From: Halovivax sp. | GTDB taxonomy: Archaea > Halobacteriota > Halobacteria > Halobacteriales > Natrialbaceae | Reading direction: 5' to 3' | Assembly: GCA_007135505.1 (NCBI GenBank) | Contig: SLIS01000050.1 | Span: 1 to 6,999, forward strand | Length of the DNA: 6,999 nt | In this document: positions 1 through 6,038 of the stretch, piece by piece | How the letters are laid out: every line of letters begins with the position of its first letter | How positions within the stretch are numbered: position 1 is the first letter of the stretch | Notes under the pieces: model-generated | Told to the model about the DNA's origin: nothing | What the model saw: only the letters and a program-made list of their open reading frames with translations | Database searches by the model: none | Translations under genes and position numbers: made by a program

Positions 1-527
1 ATGCCGAGGACGGACGCGACCGAGACGACCGTGATCGTCGTGACCGTGAGCACGTCCACCGAGAGCGACCGATCCGTCGTCAGCAGCATGACCGCGAGCA
101 ACACGAACGAGAGCCCGACGCTGAACGCGACGTTCCAGACGGACTTGACCGCCATCACGCGACCGATCCCGTGGGGCGACATGAACAGCTGTTCGAGGGT
201 TCCCCACTGGGCCTCGCGCTGGATGTCCTGGGCCGTCGCGAAGAACGCGGCGAGGCTGGCGGTAAAGAGGAAGAAGCCGACGACGATACCGTCGAGCGAG
301 CTCTCGATCGCGGGGCCCGCTGCGGCTTGCCCGCCGTAGAAGATCATCGCGAAGAAGACGTACATCGTCACGAGCAGCATCGAGGTGTTGATCCAGTACC
401 GCTTGAGCAGGATGAGCTGCTTCGCGAAGACGGCTCTCGTGAGTCGTCGCATCGCGAGGACCCGTCCGGTCGCGACGCCCCGTCCGGCCGGATCGGACCC
501 GCGTTCGCTGCGAACGGCGTCGGTCAT
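1..527 (-). CDS. ABC-2 type transporter permease, 3' end cut off by the window
   Basis: This is the membrane subunit of an ABC exporter that would pair with the ATPase encoded just upstream. The N-terminal 175 residues are visible; the rest lies beyond position 1. Residues 1-45 are a polar cytoplasmic tail ending in a basic stretch (KQLILLKRYW, 36-45). Hydrophobic segments follow at about 48-65, 81-98, 133-150 and 158-175. Between the second and third lies E105 followed by GTLEQLFMSP (109-118), which resembles the cytoplasmic coupling motif typical of ABC-2 permeases (E...GTLE.L..SP). The start is ATG at 527: it overlaps the ATPase stop as ATGA and has GAGGTGA at 540-534 with a 6-base spacer. 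An internal Met26 is a less likely start because it lacks both signals. Substrate is unknown; ABC-2 systems export drugs, ions, lipids or polysaccharides, and nothing here decides between them. Confidence 0.88.
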   Translation of the reverse strand, partial: MTDAVRSERGSDPAGRGVATGRVLAMRRLTRAVFAKQLILLKRYWINTSMLLVTMYVFFAMIFYGGQAAAGPAIESSLDGIVVGFFLFTASLAAFFATAQDIQREAQWGTLEQLFMSPHGIGRVMAVKSVWNVAFSVGLSFVLLAVMLLTTDRSLSVDVLTVTTITVVSVASVLG

Positions 528-1630
528 CGGATCTCACCTCGTTCGCGCTCAGATCGGTCCGGCTCCCGCTCGCCCGTCACTTCGAGGAATACCTCCTCGA
601 GGTCCGGTTCGAGCAAATCGACCGACCGGAAGGTCGCCTCGGCGCCCTCGATAGTTCTCAGCAGCTCGTGGAACTGCTCGCCGCGAATCGAGGGCGCGTC
701 GAATTGCGTCATGCCGCCCTGCTCGACCCACTCGGTCGCCCCGACCTCGGCTTCGAGTGCGGCCCTGGTCTCCGCCGCGAGCGTTCCGTCGAGTCGCACC
801 CGGTAGGCCTGGGTTCGAAACACCGACAACAGCTGGTCGATCGAGTCGTCGGCGACGATCCGTCCGTCGTTCATGATCACGACGCGATCGCAGACGGCCT
901 CGATGACGTCCATGTCGTGACTCGAGAGGACGACAGTGCGATCGTCGTCCTCCACTAACCGTCTGAGTTCGCGCCGGAGGTCGAGCGAACTCTCGACGTC
1001 GAGTCCGAGCGTCGGCTCGTCCAGGAAGACGACGGGCGTCTCCCGGACCAGCGTGCACGCGAGCGAGGTCTTCTGTTTCATCCCGCGGGAGAGCTCGTTG
1101 ACCGTCACGTCAGCCTTCTCGGTGAGCCCCACCTGTTCGATCAGGTCGTCGATCCGCCCGTCGTCGACCGGCTGATCGCCGAGTCGGGCGAAAAATCGGA
1201 CGTTCTCCCGCACGGTCAACCGCCAGTAGACGTTTCGGGCCCCTTCGAGCATCGCGCTGACTGACTGGTAGGTCGCTCGCGGCGAGTCGACCACGTCGAC
1301 CCCGTCGATGCGCGCCGAGCCGTCGTCGGGTAGGATCAATCCCAGCAGGAGTTTGATCGTCGTGGTCTTGCCGGCACCGTTCGGTCCGAGAACCCCGACC
1401 GCCGTCCCGGCGTCGATCTCGAGGTCGAGCCCGTCGACGGCCGTCACGGCGTCGTCGCCACTACCGTAGGTCTTCGTGAGGGATTTCGCATCGATCACGG
1501 CGGGCCGGGTTCGCGAGGACTGGCTTCGGACGGTCGAACCGCCGGCGCTCGCCGACCGCTCGGGATCGTCGCTCGTTCGATCGTCGGTGCCCGATCGATC
1601 CTGACCACCATCGTGTACCGTTTCGCTCAT
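524..1630 (-). CDS. ABC-2 type transporter ATP-binding protein
   Basis: This is the cytoplasmic ATPase that would drive the adjoining permease. Of 368 residues, 1-44 form a polar, Asp/Ser/Arg-rich, probably disordered extension, and the nucleotide-binding domain covers about 45-275. Visible motifs are Walker A GPNGAGKT (82-89), a divergent signature LSRGMKQK (180-187), Walker B VVFLDEP (200-206) with catalytic Glu205, a D-loop GLD (209-211) and the switch His238 in SSHD. Where many ABC ATPases have a Q-loop Gln, this one reads AMLEGARNVYWRLT (126-139), a pattern I associate with one branch of ABC-2 ATPases. The C-terminal part (about 275-352) ends in DLEEVFLEVTG, as in the DUF4162-type tail of exporters. 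The start at 1630 is supported by a TATA-like element 27-33 bases upstream. The stop overlaps the permease start by four bases, implying translational coupling. The substrate cannot be told from sequence. Confidence 0.93.
   Translation of the reverse strand: MSETVHDGGQDRSGTDDRTSDDPERSASAGGSTVRSQSSRTRPAVIDAKSLTKTYGSGDDAVTAVDGLDLEIDAGTAVGVLGPNGAGKTTTIKLLLGLILPDDGSARIDGVDVVDSPRATYQSVSAMLEGARNVYWRLTVRENVRFFARLGDQPVDDGRIDDLIEQVGLTEKADVTVNELSRGMKQKTSLACTLVRETPVVFLDEPTLGLDVESSLDLRRELRRLVEDDDRTVVLSSHDMDVIEAVCDRVVIMNDGRIVADDSIDQLLSVFRTQAYRVRLDGTLAAETRAALEAEVGATEWVEQGGMTQFDAPSIRGEQFHELLRTIEGAEATFRSVDLLEPDLEEVFLEVTGEREPDRSERERGEIR
534..540 (-). promoter_or_regulatory. Shine-Dalgarno of the ABC permease gene
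   Basis: On the minus strand GAGGTGA (540-534) precedes ATG at 527 by six bases, inside the last codons of the ATPase gene. It matches the complement of the archaeal 16S rRNA 3' end and, with the ATGA overlap, fixes the permease start and supports coupled translation. Confidence 0.8.
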
Positions 1631-1656
1631 TCACTCGGTCGGACGAGTTGTTGGCG

Positions 1657-1663
1657 TATATTC
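1657..1663 (-). promoter_or_regulatory. TATA-like box of the ABC exporter operon
   Basis: The minus strand reads GAATATA here, an AT-rich island in GC-rich sequence. It lies 27-33 bases before the ATG at 1630. In archaea the TATA box sits about 25-30 bases before the transcription start, so this predicts an mRNA with no leader or only a few bases of leader, as is common in haloarchaea. No Shine-Dalgarno is seen before this ATG, which agrees. The call rests on composition and spacing only. Confidence 0.45.
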
Positions 1664-1708
1664 ATTTGCCGAAGGCCTCTTCTGTATGTTTGGTGACGTA
1701 TCAATCGT

Positions 1709-1730
1709 CCGCCGACGAGTGTGTCGGCGG
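1709..1730. repeat. Perfect 8-bp inverted repeat upstream of the ABC operon
   Basis: CCGCCGAC (1709-1716) and GTCGGCGG (1723-1730) are exact reverse complements separated by a 6-base loop, gagtgt. The element lies about 80 bases before the ATPase start and about 46 bases upstream of its TATA-like box, and about 106 bases after the stop of the CBS/ParB gene. It could be an operator, or a hairpin in the 3' end of the CBS/ParB transcript. No T-run follows it in the minus direction, so a simple U-tract terminator is unlikely. Confidence 0.6.
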
Positions 1731-1778
1731 GGTCGCTCGATCTGGGTTCAAGTATCCACACGAGCGGTCGTCGTCCGA

Positions 1779-1846
1779 CCTCGGGAGCCGCTATCTCGAC
1801 CCCGGGAACCGCTGTTTCGATCCACCTCGTGGACCGCTATTTCCCT
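1779..1846. repeat. Three degenerate tandem repeats spanning the CBS/ParB stop codon
   Basis: The core CCGCTRT occurs at 1788-1794, 1809-1815 and 1834-1840, spaced 21 and 25 bases apart. On the minus strand each unit reads roughly ATAGCGG, then TCC or CCC, then GAGGTC or GGGGTC. The first copy in the direction of transcription contains the TAG stop (1839-1837). It also carries a small hairpin, TCCAC-ctc-GTGGA (1821-1833), which accounts for the longer spacing. The rest of the 1631-1836 gap has no supported gene. The repeats may be short duplications of the gene's 3' end or a processing or binding element; no function can be assigned. Confidence 0.5.
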
Positions 1847-2658
1847 CCGTCCGCCCCCTCTGCCTGCAGTCGCTTCGTCGTCTCGACCAGGGGGTGGCGA
1901 GCGTAGTCGACGACTTCGATGTCCTCGAGCGAGGAGAGGTCCTCTTTCTTCGCCGTTCGGGCCATCCCGAGGTCTATGGCGCGGTTCGTCTCGATGACGT
2001 AGGCGTCCATCTCGTCGATTCCGAGGCGGTCGGCCGCGAGGGTGCGGTGGTGGCCGTCGGCGAGGAGGAGTGTCCCGGCGTTGTCGATGACGACGAGCGG
2101 CTCGGCCAGCCCGTGCTCTAGCTCGTAGCGCCGTCCCTCGAGTTCGTCGGCGTAGACCCGGCCCTGCGTGGGAATGAGTTCGCCCAGCGGGACGGTTCGA
2201 CGCGTCTGCTCGAAGTCGACGCCGTGGATGTTCTCCAGCGTCCGGATGAGCTTGCCCACTTTCTCCGGCGTCGCCCGCTCGATCTGGCTGCGAATGACGT
2301 CCGCGTTGGAGATGATGCCGACGAGGTTGCCCGCGTCGTCGACGACCGGCAGCTTCTGGATCCCAGAGCGCAGGATGACTCGGGCCGCGTCGGTCACCTT
2401 CATCTCCGGGTGGGCGACGATCAGGTCGGTCGTCATCACCTTCCAGATCGGTTCCGAGTCGGCGGCGAGCAACAGGTCGCGGGCGCTGACGAACCCCTCG
2501 ACGCGGCGACGCTCACAGACGGGATATCCGCTGTGATTGTCGCTTTCGGCGATCCGCCGGGCGACCTCCTCGACGGACGCGTCCGGGGAGACGGTCGCCA
2601 CGTCCTGGGTCATGTACTCGCCAACCTGGGGTTTGCTTCCACGCCACGCCTCGTCCAT
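1837..2658 (-). CDS. CBS-pair protein with C-terminal ParB/sulfiredoxin-superfamily domain
   Basis: This is a 273-residue soluble protein. Two CBS motifs form one Bateman module: the first at about 12-66 (EYMTQDVATVSPDASVEEVA, ending VEGFVSARDLL), the second at about 72-126 (VMTTDLIVAHPEMKVTDAA, ending LVGIISNADVI). Such modules usually sense adenine nucleotides. The C-terminal domain (about 156-225) matches the ParB N-terminal/sulfiredoxin superfamily: GELIPTQGRVY near 159-169, EPLVVIDNAGTLLLADGHHRTLAA at 186-209 with DGHHR at 201-205. There is no DNA-binding helix-turn-helix after it, so a chromosome partition role is doubtful; ParB-fold kinases or nucleotide-binding enzymes are alternatives. 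I chose ATG at 2658 because the protein begins close to the first CBS motif and an A/T-rich box lies 26-30 bases upstream. The frame stays open to an ATG at 2817, but that 53-residue extension is basic and unlike the acidic rest. The gene stands alone between two gaps. Confidence 0.85.
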   Translation of the reverse strand: MDEAWRGSKPQVGEYMTQDVATVSPDASVEEVARRIAESDNHSGYPVCERRRVEGFVSARDLLLAADSEPIWKVMTTDLIVAHPEMKVTDAARVILRSGIQKLPVVDDAGNLVGIISNADVIRSQIERATPEKVGKLIRTLENIHGVDFEQTRRTVPLGELIPTQGRVYADELEGRRYELEHGLAEPLVVIDNAGTLLLADGHHRTLAADRLGIDEMDAYVIETNRAIDLGMARTAKKEDLSSLEDIEVVDYARHPLVETTKRLQAEGADGGK

Positions 2659-2683
2659 GCGGGAGTCGACGTGCGCGTGGGCC

Positions 2684-2690
2684 AAAAACG
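2684..2690 (-). promoter_or_regulatory. TATA-like box of the CBS/ParB gene
   Basis: The minus strand reads CGTTTTT here, followed by GG, a T-run in GC-rich surroundings 26-32 bases before ATG 2658. Its spacing fits an archaeal TATA box driving a leaderless mRNA and supports the shorter start. It is a weak match to the TTTAWA-type consensus. A second AT-rich site, TATAC (near 2820), lies 27 bases before an in-frame GTG at 2793 and is a less likely alternative. Confidence 0.35.
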
Positions 2691-2832
2691 TGCGCTTCCA
2701 TGAGCGTCGGATCGGCGCGAGCTCCACCGTACGAGCCGGGGTAATCGACTCGCCGTGCGAACGGACGCCTCGCCGCTTTTGATTCCGGCGCACTCGCACC
2801 GAGCTTCGTACTCCCACTGTATAGCAGGTGTG

Positions 2833-2861
2833 CGACGGCCGATTACTGGTCCCCGCCGTCG
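2833..2861. repeat. 7-bp inverted repeat just after the TrkA-N/DHH gene
   Basis: CGACGGC (2833-2839) and GCCGTCG (2855-2861) are exact reverse complements around a 15-base loop. On the minus strand the hairpin begins 11 bases after the TAG stop of the DHH gene at 2872. Its place suggests a 3'-end structure that could stabilise or end the transcript, but there is no clear U-tract after it. Chance is not excluded at this GC content. Confidence 0.35.
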
Positions 2862-2871
2862 AGACGCAGGC

Positions 2872-4401
2872 CTACGTCGAGGACCTGTCGGGATCCGACG
2901 GCTCGTCGACTCCGGTTCCGTCGGACTCGAACAGCAACTCGCTCTCGCGGGTGTAGGACCCGACCGGCGCCCCCGGCTGGCCCTCGATCGCCTCGACGAA
3001 GCGGTTCTCGACCACGTCCTCGACGGCCTCGACGATCGCGTCGGCGTGGGCGACCCCCGCCGGCGCGTCGTCCTCGACCGTACCGAGGACGCCGATCTCT
3101 AGCTGGGCGCCGGCCATGTCGCTGTGGCCGCCGGCGCTGCCGATCGGCTCGAACGCGTCGCGGATCGCCTCACCCAGATCGAGTTCGGCGTCGCGCGAGC
3201 GCGCCGAGAGGTACACCATCTCGCCGAGGAAGCCGTACACGAGCGTCGTCTTGACGCCCCCCATGGAGAGCAATCGATCGGCCGCCTGTGGGAGCGCATC
3301 GCGACTCGCGATCGATCCGGCGCTGGCGACGACGACGTCGTCGAAGCGGACCCGGCGCTTGATCGCCCGGGCGATCGTCTCGAACGTCTCGCCGTCGATC
3401 GTCGGCTGTTCGATCCGCTCTAAGAGGTCGGCGTCGACGTGTGGGCGCAACGACGCTGCGGCCCGAAAATCGAGCGCCGACGTCTCTCTCGTGAAGTCGT
3501 TCGTGTCGACTCTGATTCCGTACAGTAGCGCCGTCGCCGTCCGCACGTCGAACTCGATACCGAACCGTTCGACGTACTCGGCCAGGACGGTGCTCGTCGC
3601 CCCGGCTATCGTCCGGAGGTCGACGAATCGACCGGCGACCGGCCCCCGCGGCGGGTGATGGTCGATGACGATGTCCACCTCGAGGTCCGGCGACAGCCCG
3701 TCGTTGATTCCCGGACGCGAGTGATCGACGAGAGCCACCGCGTCGTAGCCGTCGATGTCGTCCGGTTCGGACAGGTTCTCGAGGTCGATTTCGAGCAAGT
3801 TGACCATCGCCCGATTCTCCTGGTGGGAGATCTCCCCGTAGTAACAGGCGTCGGCGTCGACCCCGACCGCTTCGGCCAGATCGACGAGGGCGTTGGCGCT
3901 TGCGATCGCGTCGGGGTCGGGATTGTCGTGGGTCACCACGGCGAGCCGGCCGTCGATCGACGCGAGCACGCTCCGGAGGCGACGGGCCGCCTCCGCCTCG
4001 GGACTGGCGGCCCGATCGAGGACGCGATTCGCGATGGCCCTGGAGGGATCGACGACGTCGTCGACTCGCTCGCGGAGTCGGTTCAGCGACGCCGCCGAGG
4101 CGTTCCCGCCGGCGTAGGCGATCAGCCTGGCGTCGGGAAACTGCTCCCGGGCGCGCTCGGCCGCCAGGACGTTCCGGTCGGTTCGGTCGCCGGCGACGAT
4201 CACGGTCCGCGGTGGCTCGAACTCCGCGAGTGTCGACCGATCGGTCGGATCGCCGGCCTGAGCCGGAATCCCCGCGTCGCGGAGCCGGTCGACGGTCGCC
4301 TGGTCGTCGACGACACAGCGTAGCGAGGGGGCGCCGGCGTCGAGCGACTCGAGGAGGCGCTCTCCAACGTCGCCACAGCCGAGGACCAGCCGGCGAAGCA
4401 T
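2872..4401 (-). CDS. TrkA-N (RCK-N) / DHH-DHHA1 phosphoesterase fusion
   Basis: This is a 509-residue soluble protein. The N-terminal domain (about 3-120) is a Rossmann fold of the TrkA-N type: GCGDVG (8-13) is the dinucleotide-binding loop, VVDD (30-33) ends the second strand, and GDPTD (50-54) is typical of TrkA-N. Residues 152-380 are a DHH phosphoesterase with all four motifs: HDNPDPDAIAS (158-168), VDHS (225-228), DHHP (247-250) and VDTNDFTR (298-305). Those Asp and His residues normally bind two Mn ions. The DHHA1 substrate domain follows, with GGHSDMAGA at 424-432, and an acidic tail closes the protein. The family includes NrnA/RecJ-like nucleases and cyclic-dinucleotide phosphodiesterases, so cleavage of short oligonucleotides or a cyclic dinucleotide is expected; the substrate is unknown. 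No TrkA-C domain or membrane segment is seen, so it is not a potassium channel subunit. The ATG at 4401 is supported by a TATA-like box 24-29 bases upstream. Confidence 0.92.
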   Translation of the reverse strand: MLRRLVLGCGDVGERLLESLDAGAPSLRCVVDDQATVDRLRDAGIPAQAGDPTDRSTLAEFEPPRTVIVAGDRTDRNVLAAERAREQFPDARLIAYAGGNASAASLNRLRERVDDVVDPSRAIANRVLDRAASPEAEAARRLRSVLASIDGRLAVVTHDNPDPDAIASANALVDLAEAVGVDADACYYGEISHQENRAMVNLLEIDLENLSEPDDIDGYDAVALVDHSRPGINDGLSPDLEVDIVIDHHPPRGPVAGRFVDLRTIAGATSTVLAEYVERFGIEFDVRTATALLYGIRVDTNDFTRETSALDFRAAASLRPHVDADLLERIEQPTIDGETFETIARAIKRRVRFDDVVVASAGSIASRDALPQAADRLLSMGGVKTTLVYGFLGEMVYLSARSRDAELDLGEAIRDAFEPIGSAGGHSDMAGAQLEIGVLGTVEDDAPAGVAHADAIVEAVEDVVENRFVEAIEGQPGAPVGSYTRESELLFESDGTGVDEPSDPDRSST

Positions 4402-4404
4402 GTT

Positions 4405-4416
4405 CGCGATTTCGCG
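4405..4416. promoter_or_regulatory. Inverted repeat between the TATA-like box and start of the DHH gene
   Basis: CGCGA-tt-TCGCG is a perfect 5-bp inverted repeat 4-15 bases before ATG 4401, just downstream of the TATA-like box. A protein bound here would block initiation, so it is a possible operator. It is short and GC-rich, so chance is quite possible. Confidence 0.25.
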
Positions 4417-4424
4417 CTTTGCCG

Positions 4425-4430
4425 GTAAAA
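4425..4430 (-). promoter_or_regulatory. TATA-like box of the TrkA-N/DHH gene
   Basis: The minus strand reads CTTTTACC across this site, with CTTTTA 24-29 bases before ATG 4401. The spacing predicts that transcription starts at or very near the ATG (leaderless). With the 83-base gap after nuoN, this suggests the gene has its own promoter, although readthrough from the nuo operon remains possible. An 8-bp palindrome, CACCGGTG, lies just upstream at 4444-4451. Confidence 0.5.
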
Positions 4431-4463
4431 GCTATCCGGCCCACACCGGTGCCGTGGCCGAGA

Positions 4464-4467
4464 AAAT
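4464..4467 (-). terminator. Possible weak U-run terminator after nuoN
   Basis: The minus strand reads GTGATTTTCTC, giving a run of four T about 18 bases after the nuoN stop. Archaeal termination can need only a short U-run, but four is marginal and there is no convincing hairpin. This is the only candidate for the end of the nuo operon in the gap 4402-4484. Confidence 0.2.
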
Positions 4468-4484
4468 CACTCGATCGTGCCGGA

Positions 4485-6038
4485 TCAGGCCAGGATGGCG
4501 CCGGCCGCGTCGATCGCGGCCTCGGCGATCGGACCGAAGCCCGGCAGGATCGCGACCGTCATCACGGCCGCCAGGAGGATCGCAGCGTAGAGGCCGATCG
4601 GCTTGGCGAGCGACTCGCGTTCGACGATCGGGTCCTCGATCCAGACGGCCTTGACGAGGCGCGCGTAGTAGTACAGCGAGAGGGCGCTGTTGACCACGAG
4701 CGCGGCGGCGACGATCAGCAGTTCGGCCTCGATCGCACCCACGAACAGGATGTACTTGCTCCAGAACCCGCTCAACGGCGGGATGCCGGCCAGGCTGAAC
4801 ATGAAGATAGTCAGCGCCAGGCAAGCCATCGGCGCTCGACGGCCGAGCCCGTTGTAGTCGGCGAAGGTCCGGCCGACGCCCCAGTACTCCGCGAGGGCGA
4901 CGAAGAGGAACGCACCCGTGTTCATGAACGCGTAGACGAACAGGTGCATCAGCGCCGCGCCGAGCACGAGATCACTCGCTCCGGCACCGGCGCCGGCGAG
5001 GCCGATGAGGGCGTAGCCGGCGTGGCCGATGGAGGAGTACGCGAGCATCCGCTTGACGTTGGTCTGGACGGCGGCGGCGAAGTTGCCGACGGTCATCGTC
5101 ACGACGGCCAGGATCGCGAACGCTAGCGTCCAGTCGAAGCCGATGACGCTCGCCGTCTCGGCGATCGGGAACGCCTCCGCGAAGACGCGGATGGCGATGA
5201 CGAAGCCGGCGGCCTTCGAGGCCGACGAGAGGAACGCCGCGATCGGCGCCGGCGCACCCTCGTAGGCCTCGGGCGCCCAGAAGTGGAAGGGCACGCTCGC
5301 CATCTTGAACGCGATGCCGCCGAGGACCATCAGGAGGCCGACACCGAGCAGGCCGTTGTAGGCCGTGACGTCGTGAGCCTCGCCGGTGACGACGTGCTGG
5401 CCCGTCTCGCCCGTGATGACGTCGGCGATCAGCTCCAGCTGCAAGACGCCGGTAGCGCCGTAGACCAGGCTGATCCCGTAGATCAGGATGGCCGAGGAGA
5501 GCGCACCGAGCAGGAAGTACTTCAGCCCCGCCTCGACGCTCCCGCGGTTGTCCTTGAGGATGGCCACCAGCGCGTACGACGGCAGGCTCGCGAGTTCGAT
5601 CGCGATGAAGACCGTCACGAGACTGTTCGCGGCGGCCATCGTCGCCATCCCGGTCGCCGCCAGCAGGACGAGCGAGTAGTACTCCGCCTGGTAGGCGTGG
5701 CCGTCCATGTAGTCGTAGCTGGCGATCGCGACCAGCGCGGTGACGATCGCCGTAACGATCATGAAGAACAGTGCAAGCTGATCGACGACGAGCTGGTCGC
5801 TGAAGAGCCCGATCTCGCCGAACCCGTCGGGTTCTGGCGTCCCGACTCCGGCGAGCAGGAACCAGACGCCCACCGTGAGCGAGACGATCGCGCCGACGGC
5901 GGTCGTGCCCGCCAGCAGCGATCGGTCGGTCGAGCCGGGACTGATGCTGTCGAGCGTGAAGACGATCAGCGCGGCGATCGCCAGCACGAGCGCCGGTGCG
6001 AGTGCTGCGACGTCAGGGAGCGCGACTGGCTCGATCAC
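4485..6038 (-). CDS. nuoN: NADH-quinone oxidoreductase-like complex I subunit N
   Basis: NuoN is one of the three antiporter-like membrane subunits of respiratory complex I, which couple quinone reduction to proton pumping. The 517-residue length is slightly above the bacterial norm of about 480-500. About 13-14 hydrophobic segments can be seen. Family hallmarks include Glu148 in VTVFIAIELASLPSY, Lys173 in GLKYFLLGALSSAILIYG, Lys245 in GIAFKMASVPFHFWAPEAYEG, Lys275 in the following helix, VKRMLAYSSIGHAGY (328-342), and Lys428 in GIPPLSGFWSKYILF. These are the expected buried charges of the proton path. A polar loop at about 202-229 has two TGE repeats (ITGETG, VTGEAH). The start is GTG at 6038, overlapping the nuoM stop as GTGA and preceded by GGAGGTGA at a 6-base spacing. 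Archaeal complex I usually lacks the NADH-input subunits NuoEFG, so the electron donor is probably not NADH; that part is outside the window. Confidence 0.96.
   Translation of the reverse strand: MIEPVALPDVAALAPALVLAIAALIVFTLDSISPGSTDRSLLAGTTAVGAIVSLTVGVWFLLAGVGTPEPDGFGEIGLFSDQLVVDQLALFFMIVTAIVTALVAIASYDYMDGHAYQAEYYSLVLLAATGMATMAAANSLVTVFIAIELASLPSYALVAILKDNRGSVEAGLKYFLLGALSSAILIYGISLVYGATGVLQLELIADVITGETGQHVVTGEAHDVTAYNGLLGVGLLMVLGGIAFKMASVPFHFWAPEAYEGAPAPIAAFLSSASKAAGFVIAIRVFAEAFPIAETASVIGFDWTLAFAILAVVTMTVGNFAAAVQTNVKRMLAYSSIGHAGYALIGLAGAGAGASDLVLGAALMHLFVYAFMNTGAFLFVALAEYWGVGRTFADYNGLGRRAPMACLALTIFMFSLAGIPPLSGFWSKYILFVGAIEAELLIVAAALVVNSALSLYYYARLVKAVWIEDPIVERESLAKPIGLYAAILLAAVMTVAILPGFGPIAEAAIDAAGAILA

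Noticed and set aside
1779..1846. CRISPR array
   Set aside because: The units are only 21-25 bases apart and imperfect, with no distinct spacers and no cas genes in the window.
1648..2121. Plus-strand open frame across the 1631-1836 gap
   Set aside because: Most of it is antisense to the CBS/ParB coding region; there is no Shine-Dalgarno and no recognisable domain.
2659..2817. N-terminal extension of the CBS/ParB gene to ATG 2817
   Set aside because: The 53 extra residues are basic and low in acidic residues, unlike haloarchaeal proteins. The CBS domain begins just after Met 2658, and an AT-rich box is well placed for that start.
2872..4401. Reading the TrkA-N domain as evidence of a potassium uptake (Trk) system
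   Set aside because: There is no TrkA-C domain, no membrane segments and no TrkH or TrkG gene nearby; the rest of the protein is a phosphoesterase.
3170..4444. Minus-strand open frame (424 codons) overlapping the DHH gene in another frame
   Set aside because: The product is almost entirely Arg, Gly, Asp and Pro, while the overlapping frame has all DHH motifs in order. It is a shadow frame.
3900..5126. Long plus-strand open frame (408 codons) antisense to the DHH and nuoN genes
   Set aside because: Its product is Arg/Gly/Asp-rich low-complexity sequence with no motifs, and it crosses two well-supported genes and their gap. It is the usual antisense frame of GC-rich coding sequence.
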